A DNA stretch of 37,948 nucleotides. Origin: CAZNTZ01 sp964576135 (lineage in GTDB: Bacteria; Pseudomonadota; Alphaproteobacteria; Rs-D84). Location: contig CAZNTZ010000004.1 in the NCBI GenBank assembly GCA_964576135.1, positions 1 through 37,948 on the forward strand, read 5' to 3'. Of this stretch, positions 23,861-30,874 are shown in pieces. Each line of letters starts with the position of its first letter. Position 1 is the first letter of the stretch. A program made the translations under genes and the position numbers. Below the pieces are notes generated by a model, which made no database searches, was not told the origin of the DNA, and worked only from the letters and a program-made list of their open reading frames with translations.

Positions 23861-25742
23861 ATTTTTCTGTTGCATCTGCATCTTTGGCGTTATCCTCTGG
23901 ATTTTTATCTTCGGATTTTTCGCTATCCGCTTGCTGTGCTTTGTACATTGCTTCACCAAGTTTCATAGCACGTTCAGTTAATGCGTCAGTCTTAGTTTTT
24001 AATGATTCTGCGGTTGCATCAGATTTTGCTAGTTCTTCCGCAAGATCTTTTTTTGCTTCCTCAATTCCGGAACGAATTGCCGCGTCAACTTTGTCACCAT
24101 AATCTTTCAAAGACTTATCAATTGAATGAATTGATGTTTCTGCGGTATTTTTTGCTTCGACAAGTTCACGTTTTTTCTTATCTGCTTCGGCATTTGCTTC
24201 GGCTTCTGCGACCATCTTTTTAATATCTGCTTCGGATAATCCGCCATCAGATTTAATAGATATTTGTTGCTCTTTTCCGGTCGCTTTGTCTTTGGCAGAA
24301 ACGTTTACAATTCCATTTGCGTCTATATCAAATGATACTTCAATCTGTGGCATTCCGCGTGGTGCCGGTGCTATACCTTCAAGATTAAATTGACCCAATA
24401 ATTTATTATCAGCCGCCATATCACGTTCACCTTGGAACACACGAATTGTCACAGCGTTTTGATTATCTTCGGCTGTTGAAAATACTTGTGACTTTTTTGT
24501 AGGTATAGTTGTGTTGCGATCAATCAAACGTGTGAATACGCCGCCCAAAGTTTCAATACCCAATGATAATGGTGTCACGTCAAGCAACAGAACATCTTTG
24601 ACATCACCCTTTAACACTCCACCTTGGATTGCGGCACCCAAACCAACTACTTCGTCTGGATTTACGCCTTTGTGTGGTTCTTTGCCAAAAAATTCTTTGA
24701 CAGTTTCCATAACTTTTGGCATACGTGTTTGTCCACCAACCAAAATAACTTCGCTGATTTGTGATTTATCAATATTTGCGTCTTTTAATGCTTTCTTGCA
24801 TGGTTCAATTGTTTTATCAATTAAATCTTCAACCAAAGATTCTAATTTTGCACGTGAAAGTGTTGTATTAAAATGTTTTGGTCCTGTTGCATCTGCTGTG
24901 ATAAAAGGTAAATTGATATCAGTACTTGTTTTGCTGGACAATTCTATTTTTGCTTTCTCAGCGGCTTCTTTCAGACGTTGCAATGCAAGTTTATCATTTG
25001 ATAAGTCAATACCATTTGATGTTTTAAATTCAGAAATTAAATATTTCAAAATACGTGCGTCAAAGTCTGCACCACCAAGCATTGTGTCTCCGTTAGTAGA
25101 TTTTACTTCGAAAACTCCATCAATAATTTCCAATATAGAAATATCGAATGTTCCACCACCTAAATCATATACTGCAACAATTCCGTTTTTATTTTTATCA
25201 AGTCCGTACGCAAGTGCCGCAGCAGTTGGTTCGTTAACAATACGCAAAACGTTAAGACCTGCTATACGTCCAGCGTCTTTGGTTGCTTGGCGTTGGCTGT
25301 CGTTAAAATATGCCGGCACAGTAATAACTGCATCTGTGATTTTCTCACCAAGATAGCTTTCAGCATCTTTTTTAAGTTTACCCAAAATAATTGCAGATAT
25401 TTGCGAAGGTGCATATTTTTTACCTTCGATTTCAACCCATGCATCACCATTATCACCGGCTACAATTTTATATGGCACATGTTTTTGAATTTCGCGCACT
25501 TCGGCAGAATCAAAACGCAATCCCATTAAACGTTTTATTTCATAAATTGTATTTTCTGGGTTAGTAACCGACTGATTCTTTGCGGTGATTCCAACAAGTT
25601 GTTCACCATTTGATGTAAAACCAACGATAGACGGTGTTGTGCGACCACCTTCAGAATTTTCAATAATTTTTGGATCTGAACCGTCCATAAACGCAAATGC
25701 GCTGTTGGTTGTTCCAAGATCGATACCAAGTACTTTTGCCAT
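23859..25742 (-). CDS. dnaK: Hsp70 chaperone DnaK
   Basis: 627 aa. The N-terminal ATPase domain has all signatures: VLGIDLGTTNSAF, IVAVYDLGGGTFDISIL and VILVGGQTRMPKV. The substrate-binding domain begins DVTPLSLGIETLGG. The C-terminal tail is acidic (SEKSEDKNPEDNAKDADATEK), slightly different from the EEV-type endings. It folds nascent and stress-damaged proteins with DnaJ and GrpE, neither of which is adjacent. A Shine-Dalgarno AGGAG lies 6 bp before the ATG. A CTTGAAC element upstream suggests heat-shock control. Confidence 0.98.
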   Translation of the reverse strand: MAKVLGIDLGTTNSAFAFMDGSDPKIIENSEGGRTTPSIVGFTSNGEQLVGITAKNQSVTNPENTIYEIKRLMGLRFDSAEVREIQKHVPYKIVAGDNGDAWVEIEGKKYAPSQISAIILGKLKKDAESYLGEKITDAVITVPAYFNDSQRQATKDAGRIAGLNVLRIVNEPTAAALAYGLDKNKNGIVAVYDLGGGTFDISILEIIDGVFEVKSTNGDTMLGGADFDARILKYLISEFKTSNGIDLSNDKLALQRLKEAAEKAKIELSSKTSTDINLPFITADATGPKHFNTTLSRAKLESLVEDLIDKTIEPCKKALKDANIDKSQISEVILVGGQTRMPKVMETVKEFFGKEPHKGVNPDEVVGLGAAIQGGVLKGDVKDVLLLDVTPLSLGIETLGGVFTRLIDRNTTIPTKKSQVFSTAEDNQNAVTIRVFQGERDMAADNKLLGQFNLEGIAPAPRGMPQIEVSFDIDANGIVNVSAKDKATGKEQQISIKSDGGLSEADIKKMVAEAEANAEADKKKRELVEAKNTAETSIHSIDKSLKDYGDKVDAAIRSGIEEAKKDLAEELAKSDATAESLKTKTDALTERAMKLGEAMYKAQQADSEKSEDKNPEDNAKDADATEK

Positions 25743-25771
25743 TTTTCACTCCTGATTAAATTGTTTGCAGG

Positions 25772-25800
25772 ATATATAATTAAAAAAAATCCCAGTTCAA
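25772..25800 (-). promoter_or_regulatory. candidate dnaK promoter, possibly heat-shock (RpoH) type
   Basis: On the minus strand, CCCCTTGAAC contains TTGAAC (25800-25795), followed by a 16-18 bp T-rich spacer and TATATA/ATATAT (around 25778-25772). The CTTGAAC block resembles RpoH -35 elements; the -10 is ambiguous between sigma70 and RpoH. The leader would be about 25 nt. Confidence 0.45.
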
Positions 25801-25912
25801 GGGGTAAAAGTTAAATTAAATCATAAAAATTATTATGATAAAGCATCTAATAAGTATTTGTAATATATATTAGGTCAATTTTTAGAATTATATATTTAAC
25901 AATGTTTGTTTT

Positions 25913-26740
25913 TTATAATTCTCGATTAATTAAATAATCTATAAACATAAGCGGTTTTGTACCGGTATGTTTTGCCGTATTACGTGCGATTTGTGTAAAA
26001 AAATCGTCACGTTTAGAGGAAGTTAATAATGATAATAAATTAAAAGATTGCCCATTTTCTGATTTGAATGTATAAAGGTGTTTGATAATTTCATCAAAAG
26101 AATATTGTTTGCCAAATTTTCTCAGAATATTTTTTTTAATGGAATAAATTTCTTTATTTATCTGTGATTTATATCTGGTACAGTATTTTTCATAATCTAT
26201 AGAACTCAGAGCATCTTGCAAAATTATATTAACCTCTGCTTCTGATGGAATTAGTGTTTCCAAAGAATTTTCTTTACGTAAAAAATCCAGATATTTATCT
26301 TCGACTTCTATGATTGAATAGCGTGATTTCAGAAATTCTCTACGTTTGTGGCGGTAAAGGTAACGTAATCTCAGTAATTGTGAAATGCGTGCCGAAATTT
26401 CATTATGCAGATGAACAGCTGATTGTTGCGCAAATGATAAATGTGATAAATTATTTAAAACTTTTTGATTATACCAATGGCGACGTTCATGATTTCTGAT
26501 GCTTGGTAAATCATATTTCTCGTAATCGTTAAGAATTTCAGAAAGTTCAGTGTTACTGCTATTTGTACTTTTAATTTTTAGATATCCAACTTTGTTTTTC
26601 TTTGCACTGTAATAACCCAATGATTTATCATTATCCAAATCATCCATTGTCTTTATGTATGTCGATGAAGTTTTTGTTTTCGGACGGTTTGAATTTTTGG
26701 GTAATAAGAAATTATTTACAAACTTGGAACCGTTTTTCAT
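25913..26740 (-). CDS. putative HExxH (gluzincin-like) metallopeptidase, unknown family
   Basis: 275 aa, basic, without signal peptide or membrane helix. Residues 82-91 read RNHERRHWYN, an H84-E-R-R-H88 zinc motif on a predicted helix. A second helix carries VHLHNEISARISQLLRLR with E114, 26 residues after H88, a spacing suited to a third zinc ligand in gluzincins. The remainder is helical and charged with no recognised domain. It overlaps the phosphofructokinase gene by 4 bp and would be co-expressed with it. The catalytic reading is inference from the motif pair. Confidence 0.55.
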   Translation of the reverse strand: MKNGSKFVNNFLLPKNSNRPKTKTSSTYIKTMDDLDNDKSLGYYSAKKNKVGYLKIKSTNSSNTELSEILNDYEKYDLPSIRNHERRHWYNQKVLNNLSHLSFAQQSAVHLHNEISARISQLLRLRYLYRHKRREFLKSRYSIIEVEDKYLDFLRKENSLETLIPSEAEVNIILQDALSSIDYEKYCTRYKSQINKEIYSIKKNILRKFGKQYSFDEIIKHLYTFKSENGQSFNLLSLLTSSKRDDFFTQIARNTAKHTGTKPLMFIDYLINREL

Positions 26741-27828
26741 TTTATTTCTCCGATATAAATGCCAAGATTTGCAGCTACACTGAGCAATGGATGATCATCT
26801 GAAACGTAAGCATTAGATATGGAAACGCCTGGAATGTTTGGGTCTGATGTAATTTCGCCACGTTCAAACATTTCTGACATAGGAACAGTTTTACAATCAT
26901 TAGATTGCTTGGACACCATAACGAAAGTTTCATTATTTTCTATTGCTTCAATCGCTGCCACCGACATTTGTGCCGCGAGTATTTTATCTGGTGCGGTTGT
27001 ATCGCCTACTCGTTGAAAATGTTCTGGGTATGAGGCACGTGATGAAATGCCGGCACGGGTCAATTCACGATGGATCATATCCGCAGGTTCGCCAGAATGC
27101 CCGCGAATTTTTATTCCTTCGGAAACAATAATAATTCCGTAATCGCGACCTTTGTTTTTTTGAATATTTTTAATGTGTGAAATCAGATTTTCAGTTTTGA
27201 ATTTTATTTCTGGAATTAAAATTGCGTCTGCATTTGTCGAAATCCCAGAATGCAAAGCCAGCATCCCAACATTACGCCCCATTGATTGAACGACAAACCA
27301 TCTGTGGTGACTGCGTGCGGTCATAAGTAATTGATCGCAAAAAGTTGTCATTTGTTGAACAGCTGTTTGAAAACCTATGGTTACATCTGTGATCGGAATA
27401 TCCATGTCTATCGTTTTTGGAATACAAACAAGTTGAAGTTTTGAATAAATTTCACGATATTTATAAGCCATTGAAATGCTGCCATTGCCACCAATTAGTA
27501 CCAAAGCATCAAGTTTTAATAAATCTAATCCATGTTTGATTCTTTTTTGAAAATCTTCGATAGTTCCGTTTCTGACAGCAGAATTAAAATTTTCCGACCC
27601 AGGGCATCCATTGCGTAACATACTTCCTGAAAGTCTGTTGTAATCTTCGGGTAATGTATCATTACCCAGTTTTATAGTTTTTGGATTTTTTGTTGCCAAA
27701 CCATCAGTTCCATCAATAAGGCCAATCATCTCGAAACCACGGGAAATCCCAAGGTTAGTTAAATGACCAATTGTTGCGTTCAGACCACTACAATCGCCAC
27801 CAGTTGTCATAATCCCTATTCTTTTCAC
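26737..27828 (-). CDS. pfkA: 6-phosphofructokinase (ATP-type PFK family)
   Basis: 363 aa from GTG 27828, preceded by AAAGGA at good distance; the frame is open upstream but without a start that fits. Signatures: GIMTTGGDCSGLNATI, LVLIGGNGSISMA, PKTIDMDIPITDVTIGFQTA, QSMGRNVGMLAL, and HFQRVGDTTAPDKILAAQM. It phosphorylates fructose-6-phosphate in glycolysis. The Gly at the site equivalent to E. coli G104 favours ATP over pyrophosphate, while Lys at position 124 is seen in pyrophosphate and some ATP enzymes. D103 is Asn and N128 is Met. PFK is uncommon in alphaproteobacteria that use Entner-Doudoroff. Confidence 0.9.
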   Translation of the reverse strand: MKRIGIMTTGGDCSGLNATIGHLTNLGISRGFEMIGLIDGTDGLATKNPKTIKLGNDTLPEDYNRLSGSMLRNGCPGSENFNSAVRNGTIEDFQKRIKHGLDLLKLDALVLIGGNGSISMAYKYREIYSKLQLVCIPKTIDMDIPITDVTIGFQTAVQQMTTFCDQLLMTARSHHRWFVVQSMGRNVGMLALHSGISTNADAILIPEIKFKTENLISHIKNIQKNKGRDYGIIIVSEGIKIRGHSGEPADMIHRELTRAGISSRASYPEHFQRVGDTTAPDKILAAQMSVAAIEAIENNETFVMVSKQSNDCKTVPMSEMFERGEITSDPNIPGVSISNAYVSDDHPLLSVAANLGIYIGEIK

Positions 27829-27853
27829 TTTAAAATCCTTTATTATTGCCTGT

Positions 27854-27881
27854 ATTATAACATAAAAAATCATGTTGACAA
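27854..27881 (-). promoter_or_regulatory. promoter of the pfkA-peptidase operon
   Basis: On the minus strand, TTGTCA (27881-27876), a 16-bp spacer and a perfect TATAAT (27859-27854). The start near 27847 gives a leader of about 20 nt. Its -35 box lies on top of the -35 box of the divergent LysM gene promoter. Confidence 0.65.
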
Positions 27882-27903
27882 ACTTTTAGATTTGGCCTAG
27901 GAT
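27875..27903 (+). promoter_or_regulatory. promoter of the LysM protein gene
   Basis: Perfect TTGACA (27875-27880), a 17-bp spacer and TAGGAT (27898-27903). The start is near 27910, giving a leader of ~60 nt. The -35 box shares five bases with the divergent pfkA promoter. Confidence 0.6.
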
Positions 27904-27944
27904 TGAAAACAAGAGAATTCGGGGGCGCGGAGAAGAATAATAAA

Positions 27945-27958
27945 CCTTGCGACCAAGG
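27945..27958 (+). promoter_or_regulatory. small hairpin overlapping the LysM gene ribosome binding site
   Basis: CCTTG (27945-27949) pairs with CAAGG (27954-27958) around loop CGAC. The right arm contains part of the AAGGGA Shine-Dalgarno that serves ATG 27969. In the mRNA the stem could lower translation until opened. Confidence 0.35.
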
Positions 27959-27968
27959 GACGCGCGAT

Positions 27969-29240
27969 ATGTTCAAAAAATCAAAGCCTACTGATCTGGG
28001 CAAAATAAAGAAAGAAACAGTTACTATTGTTGATGGTGCAGTCGAACGGCAACGTGCCTGGCGTGCAGATAAGCGTAAGCAAGGTCTTGCTGCTGCTGCA
28101 GCTGCTGCAAGTGATAATAAGGCTGTAAAGAAAATTGTCACAACAACTAAGAAAACAGAAACGGTAAGTATTGCCGCAGATGCAAAGTCTGCATCTGCCT
28201 CTACCAAGGCTACAACTCCAAATTCAAAAACAACATCAAAAAAGACACGCAAAAATATTTTATCTTCGTATTGGTTCCCTATTCTGTGCGCTCTGGCGGT
28301 AGTTTTATTGATAGTTTGGGCAATATTAGTCCCAAATAATTCCGAAACAACCAGAGTTGTAATTGCACCAGTTCCAGAACCAATTACAAATACAATTGAA
28401 TCAACAGGTACGATTGATAAAACGGATACATCAAAGAAATCATCGGTTTCAGTTGTTGAAGAAAAAATGGTGCCAACTTTTGATTTGGTTCGTATTGAAA
28501 AAGGTGGACGTCTGATAATTGCGGGACGTTGGTTGCCACAAAGTAATGTTTCAATATTGATTAATGGTAAAATTGTAGTTACCGAGATGACAAACAAAAA
28601 TGGTGAATTTGTCTATGCTCCAACCAAAGAATATGCGGCTGGAAACTATACAATAAGACTGCTTGGTGTTGAACAAGAACTGAAATCCACCGAAGATGTA
28701 TTTGTATATATTGCAGGCAAAGATAATCCGAATGGCTCACTTTCATTATTGATGGCCAAAGATGGCAGTAAACTGTTACAATCTCCGACAACCAAAGATG
28801 GCGATTTAGTTGTTTCAAAAATTGATTATTTGAAATCGGGTCGCATAGTTGTCGAAGGTCGCGGATTACCACGCTTACGCGTTTCGCTTAATTTAAATAA
28901 CAAAGAGCTTGGGTTTGCACGTGTTTCAGATCATAAAAATTTTGGTCTTGGGGCAGATGTTGAAGAATTAAAAGCCGGTACAGAATATACCCTGACTGTT
29001 AAAATGCACGATGGTTCCGGTAATCTGGTGGCAAACTTTGATTATAAATTTACAATGCCGACACCAACAGGTAATGATGATACATATTACACTGTGCGTC
29101 GCGATGATGCGCTTTGGATAATTGCACGCAATTTCTTGGGTCACGGTGTTTTATTTTCGATGATTGTCAAAGAAAATAATATTAAAAACCCAGATTTAAT
29201 TTATCCAAAACAAATCTTGAAAATACCTATAAAAGAGTAA
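27969..29240 (+). CDS. single-pass membrane protein with C-terminal LysM domain
   Basis: 423 aa from ATG 27969 (AAGGGA 7 bp upstream); the frame stays open to 27903 but those codons lie in the promoter. A basic, Ala/Thr/Lys-rich cytoplasmic region (1-100) precedes one membrane helix (102-121), then a large extracytoplasmic part with two Ig-like segments (RIEKGGRLIIAGRWLPQSNVSI and YLKSGRIVVEGRGLPRLRVSL look like repeats of one another) and a C-terminal LysM (about 373-423, YYTVRRDDALWIIARNFLG...IYPKQILKIP). LysM binds GlcNAc in peptidoglycan. The layout matches proteobacterial LysM proteins that span to the wall. Confidence 0.88.
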   Translation: MFKKSKPTDLGKIKKETVTIVDGAVERQRAWRADKRKQGLAAAAAAASDNKAVKKIVTTTKKTETVSIAADAKSASASTKATTPNSKTTSKKTRKNILSSYWFPILCALAVVLLIVWAILVPNNSETTRVVIAPVPEPITNTIESTGTIDKTDTSKKSSVSVVEEKMVPTFDLVRIEKGGRLIIAGRWLPQSNVSILINGKIVVTEMTNKNGEFVYAPTKEYAAGNYTIRLLGVEQELKSTEDVFVYIAGKDNPNGSLSLLMAKDGSKLLQSPTTKDGDLVVSKIDYLKSGRIVVEGRGLPRLRVSLNLNNKELGFARVSDHKNFGLGADVEELKAGTEYTLTVKMHDGSGNLVANFDYKFTMPTPTGNDDTYYTVRRDDALWIIARNFLGHGVLFSMIVKENNIKNPDLIYPKQILKIPIKE

Positions 29241-29247
29241 TAAATAA

Positions 29248-29514
29248 ATGAATGACAAGCGCCAGTCAAATTTGAATAAATATTATAATTCTGGCGCTTC
29301 TAAAATTACGCCAGAGCAAGAAATAATTGATAAAATATCGCATATAGAAAGTTTATTAGTAAAATATTTTTTTACAGATAAATATGATATATCAAAATCA
29401 ATATCGAATATGCGACACTTTATCAATATTGGAAATTTTTCAAAGAAATCGATACGTTCAATGAAAAGTAAACTGGAAGTTATCGAAGAACAGGTTTTAA
29501 CAAAAATTAAGTGA
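29248..29514 (+). CDS. small hypothetical protein, 88 aa
   Basis: Polar, Lys/Ser/Ile-rich, predicted helical (ITPEQEIIDKISHIESLLVKYFF; SMKSKLEVIEEQVLTKIK). No signal peptide and no recognised family. It starts 7 bp after the LysM gene stop, so is probably on the same transcript. A plausible but unproven gene. Confidence 0.5.
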   Translation: MNDKRQSNLNKYYNSGASKITPEQEIIDKISHIESLLVKYFFTDKYDISKSISNMRHFINIGNFSKKSIRSMKSKLEVIEEQVLTKIK

Positions 29515-29520
29515 TATGTA

Positions 29521-29745
29521 ATGATAAATCGCAAAAATGGTCTCAGTGATTCAGAAAATCATAATATCAAAAGATTCAAAAAATTTTCAAATCAAGAAAA
29601 TAGACAGAATAATAAAGATTTTAAAAAATTTGTTCGGGATTGTAATAATGGTGTTATTGATTTATCCGAAGAAAATCCAGTTACTTATTGCCACCCTGCA
29701 CTTGTCGCACAGTTTGTATATTGTGAATTAAAAAGAAACAGATAA
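29521..29745 (+). CDS. small hypothetical protein, 74 aa
   Basis: Begins with a Lys/Asn-rich segment (HNIKRFKKFSNQENRQNNKDFKKFVRD) and ends with a more ordered part (PVTYCHPALVAQFVYCELKRNR). No family recognised. It starts 6 bp after the preceding small gene without a clear ribosome binding site. Its stop is 3 bp before the duplicated tRNA 3' end at 29748. Confidence 0.45.
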   Translation: MINRKNGLSDSENHNIKRFKKFSNQENRQNNKDFKKFVRDCNNGVIDLSEENPVTYCHPALVAQFVYCELKRNR

Positions 29746-29747
29746 AC

Positions 29748-29769
29748 AACTTGGTGCGGGCGAAGGGAA
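29748..29769. repeat. 22-bp direct repeat of the tRNA-Gly 3' end, outer copy (att-like)
   Basis: Identical over 22 bp to 29861-29882, which covers the encoded CCA, acceptor strand and part of the T arm of tRNA-Gly. The rest of the tRNA is absent here. Such duplicated tRNA 3' ends are left by tyrosine-integrase elements that use tRNA genes as attachment sites. Only ~91 bp lie between the copies and no integrase gene is seen. Confidence 0.75.
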
Positions 29770-29793
29770 ACCGAGCGTATAAACACAAAATGA

Positions 29794-29810
29794 GCGCCGT
29801 TATTAGGCGC
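29794..29810 (-). terminator. hairpin downstream of tRNA-Gly
   Basis: GCGCC (29794-29798) pairs with GGCGC (29806-29810) over a 7-nt loop. On the minus strand it is followed by TCATTTTGTGTTT, making it a plausible terminator for the tRNA transcript. A second hairpin, GTCGTG/CACGAC, lies at 29825-29842 closer to the tRNA. Confidence 0.55.
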
Positions 29811-29860
29811 GAATTTATGTGTGAGTCGTGAGTTTGCACGACGTATGATAATAATGTTTT

Positions 29861-29882
29861 AACTTGGTGCGGGCGAAGGGAA
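29861..29882. repeat. 22-bp direct repeat, copy inside the tRNA-Gly gene
   Basis: The partner of 29748-29769. It starts 4 bp beyond the encoded CCA and runs into the T-arm, so recombination between the copies would still leave a complete tRNA 3' end. Confidence 0.75.
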
Positions 29883-29938
29883 TCGAACCCTCGTCTAAAG
29901 CTTGGGAAGCTCTCATTCTACCATTAGACTACGCCCGC
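29865..29938 (-). tRNA. tRNA-Gly (anticodon CCC)
   Basis: On the minus strand the 71-nt body folds as a full cloverleaf: acceptor GCGGGCG/CGCCCGC, D arm with UAAUGGUAGA, anticodon stem AGAGC/GCUUU with loop UUCCCAA (anticodon CCC, reading GGG), and T arm GAGGG-UUCGAUU-CCCUU. The discriminator is A and CCA is encoded (29867-29865). A promoter lies 13 bp upstream. The 3' end is duplicated at 29748. Confidence 0.95.
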
Positions 29939-29950
29939 AGATTGGATTTG

Positions 29951-29979
29951 ATGATATATTAAATATTTTTATAAATCAA
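29951..29979 (-). promoter_or_regulatory. promoter of tRNA-Gly
   Basis: On the minus strand, TTGATT (29979-29974), a 17-bp spacer and TATCAT (29956-29951). The start near 29944 is a few bases before the tRNA 5' end. Divergent from the rpsP promoter. Confidence 0.6.
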
Positions 29980-29988
29980 AATTAAAAT

Positions 29989-30016
29989 TTGACTTTTGTT
30001 AAAAATACTGTAAAAT
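29989..30016 (+). promoter_or_regulatory. promoter of the rpsP operon
   Basis: TTGACT (29989-29994), a 16-bp spacer and TAAAAT (30011-30016). It leaves a leader of about 107 nt before rpsP, which contains two hairpins. Confidence 0.6.
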
Positions 30017-30038
30017 CCCCAGTAACCAAGAAAAATAA

Positions 30039-30095
30039 TCCTTCGTCTGTGGACGCGGGACACCGAACGGCGAGTTTCGCTCTCGGTGAGTTTTT
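30039..30095 (+). promoter_or_regulatory. structured rpsP leader with attenuator-like hairpin
   Basis: The first hairpin is CGTC-TGTG-GACG (30044-30055), extended by TCC/GGA. The second pairs CACCGA (30061-30066) with TCGGTG (30083-30088), with an inner GCG/CGC, and is followed within 2 nt by TTTTT (30091-30095). The second element looks like an intrinsic terminator inside the leader, suggesting regulated read-through into the ribosomal-protein operon. No Rfam family can be assigned by eye. Confidence 0.5.
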
Positions 30096-30129
30096 ATTGA
30101 AAAATTATAAAAATATACAGGAGTATAAA

Positions 30130-30535
30130 ATGGCAGTTGTAATCAGATTACAAAGACNNNNNNNNNNTTATGGACAGCCGCACTGCCCGTGATTCAGGCA
30201 ATATTTTGGAACGTGTTGGTTCTTATGATCCAATGCAACCACGTGGTTCAGAATTGCGTGTTAAATTAGATGCAGACAAGGTTAAATCATGGATTTCCAA
30301 AGGTGCACAACCATCAGACCGTGTTTACAAATTTCTTGTTAATGCAGGCTTAAAACAGGCAAAACCAATCCCAGTTCAAACCAAGAAAAGCCAACCATCT
30401 GAAAAAACTTTGCAAAAATTGAAAGATCGCGAAACAAAATTGGCCAAAGCACGCGAAGCCGAAGAAGCTGCCAAAGCAGCCGCTGCGGCACCAGTCGAAG
30501 CTGTGGTTGAAGAAGCCCCTGCATCAGCAGAATAA
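30130..30535 (+). CDS. rpsP: 30S ribosomal protein S16, interrupted by an assembly gap
   Basis: The N-terminus MAVVIRLQR and the remainder (VMDSRTARDSGNILERVGSYDP onward) are both S16, but they lie in different frames on either side of 10 N. Aligned to S16 the missing block (like GAKKRPFYxIV) needs about 36 nt, not 10, and 36 restores the frame exactly. So this is a gap of wrong size, not a broken gene. The C-terminus carries an Ala/Glu/Lys-rich extension of ~50 aa, common in alphaproteobacterial S16. S16 stabilises 30S assembly. AGGAG lies 7 bp before the ATG. Confidence 0.93.
30158..30167. other. assembly gap (10 N) inside rpsP
   Basis: Ten N bases between two contig parts. S16 alignment predicts about 36 nt of real sequence here, so the number of N is a placeholder. 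Confidence 0.95.
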
Positions 30536-30555
30536 AATAAGCTCAGATTTGACTT

Positions 30556-30578
30556 TACCCCCAATTGGGGGTATTTTT
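30556..30578 (+). terminator. intrinsic terminator or attenuator after rpsP
   Basis: TACCCCC/GGGGGTA around AATT, followed by TTTTT. It sits between rpsP and the small gene before rimM, so it probably sets higher expression of S16 than of the downstream genes. Confidence 0.85.
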
Positions 30579-30637
30579 AGCAGAGAACCTGTAAGGGGGG
30601 TAAATTACGAGAGAAAAATCGTACAAGGTGAATATTT

Positions 30638-30874
30638 ATGAATAAGAAAGACGCTGATAAAAAACTGAGAATTGTATCCAAGAAAGCTTTGCAAGAAATA
30701 TTTAGAAATTTGGAATTTACTGATGATAAAGCAAAGAAAATTTTGTTGGCCAGCTATATAGATAACTTGGATATTTTGTTATTATATGCTCGCGAACATA
30801 GAATTAGTCAACTTAACTATATTTGTAGTATAAAGGAAGTTTTATTACGTGATAAAAATGTCAGAGAACGCTAA
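30638..30874 (+). CDS. small hypothetical protein between rpsP and rimM
   Basis: 78 aa, highly charged and helical (KKDADKKLRIVSKKALQEIF, AKKILLASYIDNLDILLLYAREHRI). No membrane segment, no known family. AAGGTG lies 8 bp before its ATG. Its end overlaps the start of rimM by 26 bp (17 bp if rimM starts at the internal ATG), suggesting coupling. It is not a standard member of the rpsP-rimM-trmD-rplS operon. Confidence 0.6.
   Translation: MNKKDADKKLRIVSKKALQEIFRNLEFTDDKAKKILLASYIDNLDILLLYAREHRISQLNYICSIKEVLLRDKNVRER

Noticed and set aside
24511..25356. 281-aa open frame on plus strand opposite dnaK
   Set aside because: It lies entirely antisense to an unmistakable dnaK; the Ser/Pro-rich translation is what the complement of a highly conserved gene gives.
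27830..28597. 255-aa open frame on minus strand opposite the LysM protein gene
   Set aside because: Antisense to a well-supported gene with membrane helix and LysM; no ribosome binding site and low-complexity Val/Ala/Ser translation.
29748..29769. Second, truncated tRNA gene
   Set aside because: Only the last ~20 bases of the tRNA are present; the other arms cannot be found upstream, so it is a repeat and not a tRNA.
29989..30192. Frame running through the rpsP leader and the N gap
   Set aside because: It is the rpsP leader read as protein plus the first nine S16 codons; the promoter -35 box lies inside it.
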